DNA from: Dichetophora obliterata
Lineage: Eukaryota > Arthropoda > Insecta > Diptera > Sciomyzidae
Direction of reading: 5' to 3'
Length of the DNA stretch: 64,000 nucleotides
Assembly: GCA_963920525.1 (NCBI GenBank)
Contig: OY986438.1
Coordinates: forward strand, 74,634,636 to 74,698,635
Positions within the stretch are counted from its first letter, which is position 1; each line of letters begins with the position of its first letter. The notes below the pieces were generated by a model, which searched no databases, was not told the DNA's origin, and saw nothing but the letters and a program-made list of their open reading frames with translations. The position numbers were made by a program, and so were the translations under genes. Positions 63,776-64,000 of this stretch are shown one piece after another.

Positions 63776-64000
63776 GCATTATCTAGGGCATTATGTTTAA
63801 AAGAAGTGAACGATGTTTTAATGTGCCTCACATGGTATGAATTTTCGTTCGGTTGCGTATATCTGTGTGGAGACGAACACAAATATTATTCTGCATCGTT
63901 GGACAGCATGGCATACGATACATTATAATTGTTTCCATATTTACTACTCAACACATACGGCATACAATATTTTCACGTAGGCTATTCTCTCTCATTTTGT
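63776..64000. other. Unassigned right edge
   Basis: No feature recognised. Confidence 0.3.

Overview
The window is eukaryotic and almost entirely repetitive. The sum of evidence points to an insect, most likely a higher fly (Diptera): 17.6/297/gypsy-type retrotransposons (one with an envelope gene), BEL/Pao, jockey/CR1-type and LOA/I-type non-LTR retrotransposons, Tc1 and Tc3 mariners, hAT-like and TA-target MITEs, a Helitron-like unit, a 61-bp intron and AT-rich spacers. I found no convincing host gene, tRNA, rRNA or CRISPR array. The species cannot be fixed from the sequence; a tephritid-like fly would fit, but that is inference.

Layout. 1-536: 3' end of a non-LTR element, followed by a 322-bp MITE (537-858). 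859 to about 7.4 kb: reverse-strand Ty3/gypsy element (gag, protease, RT, RNase H, partial integrase) with a hairpin-rich leader and a primer-binding site. 7.4-17.4 kb: a stack of non-autonomous DNA elements and foldback repeats, several with clear target-site duplications (TSDs) (8179-8348, 8781-9507, 10166-10875 nested in 9925-11540, 12183-12439, 12470-14235, 14689-16732 containing 15107-15822). 17.4-21.1 kb: non-LTR element J1 (reverse). 21.5-35.9 kb: non-LTR element J2 (reverse), split by a Helitron-like unit (23.46-26.33 kb), a complete BEL element (26459-34153) and a MITE (34573-34826); the BEL 3' LTR is itself split by an intact Tc1 mariner (26517-27783). 35933-37335: Tc3-like mariner centred in an inverted duplication of J2 ORF1. 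38.4 to about 46.4 kb: second, decayed gypsy-type element with env remnants. 46.86-53.57 kb: non-LTR J3 (forward), split by a LOA/I-type element (47558-52570). 53.58-57.62 kb: non-LTR J4 (forward), split by a 2.7-kb DNA transposon with an unfamiliar transposase-like gene (54210-56905). 59.35-62.7 kb: remnant of another insect repeat-borne gene family I cannot name. The right end holds a dispersed repeat ending in a GGGTCGCTGAATCC-type motif.

The elements work only as parasites of one another. The nesting lets insertion order be read directly: J2 first, then BEL, then the Tc1 element; J3 before LOA; J4 before the 54-kb transposon. Several insertion sites can be checked inside the window because the target reading frame rejoins exactly, or because a second copy is empty. 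The best candidates for something undescribed are the 54210-56905 transposon and the 254-bp MITE at 34573-34826, which share CGAG termini and an ATAT target although they are unrelated insertions.
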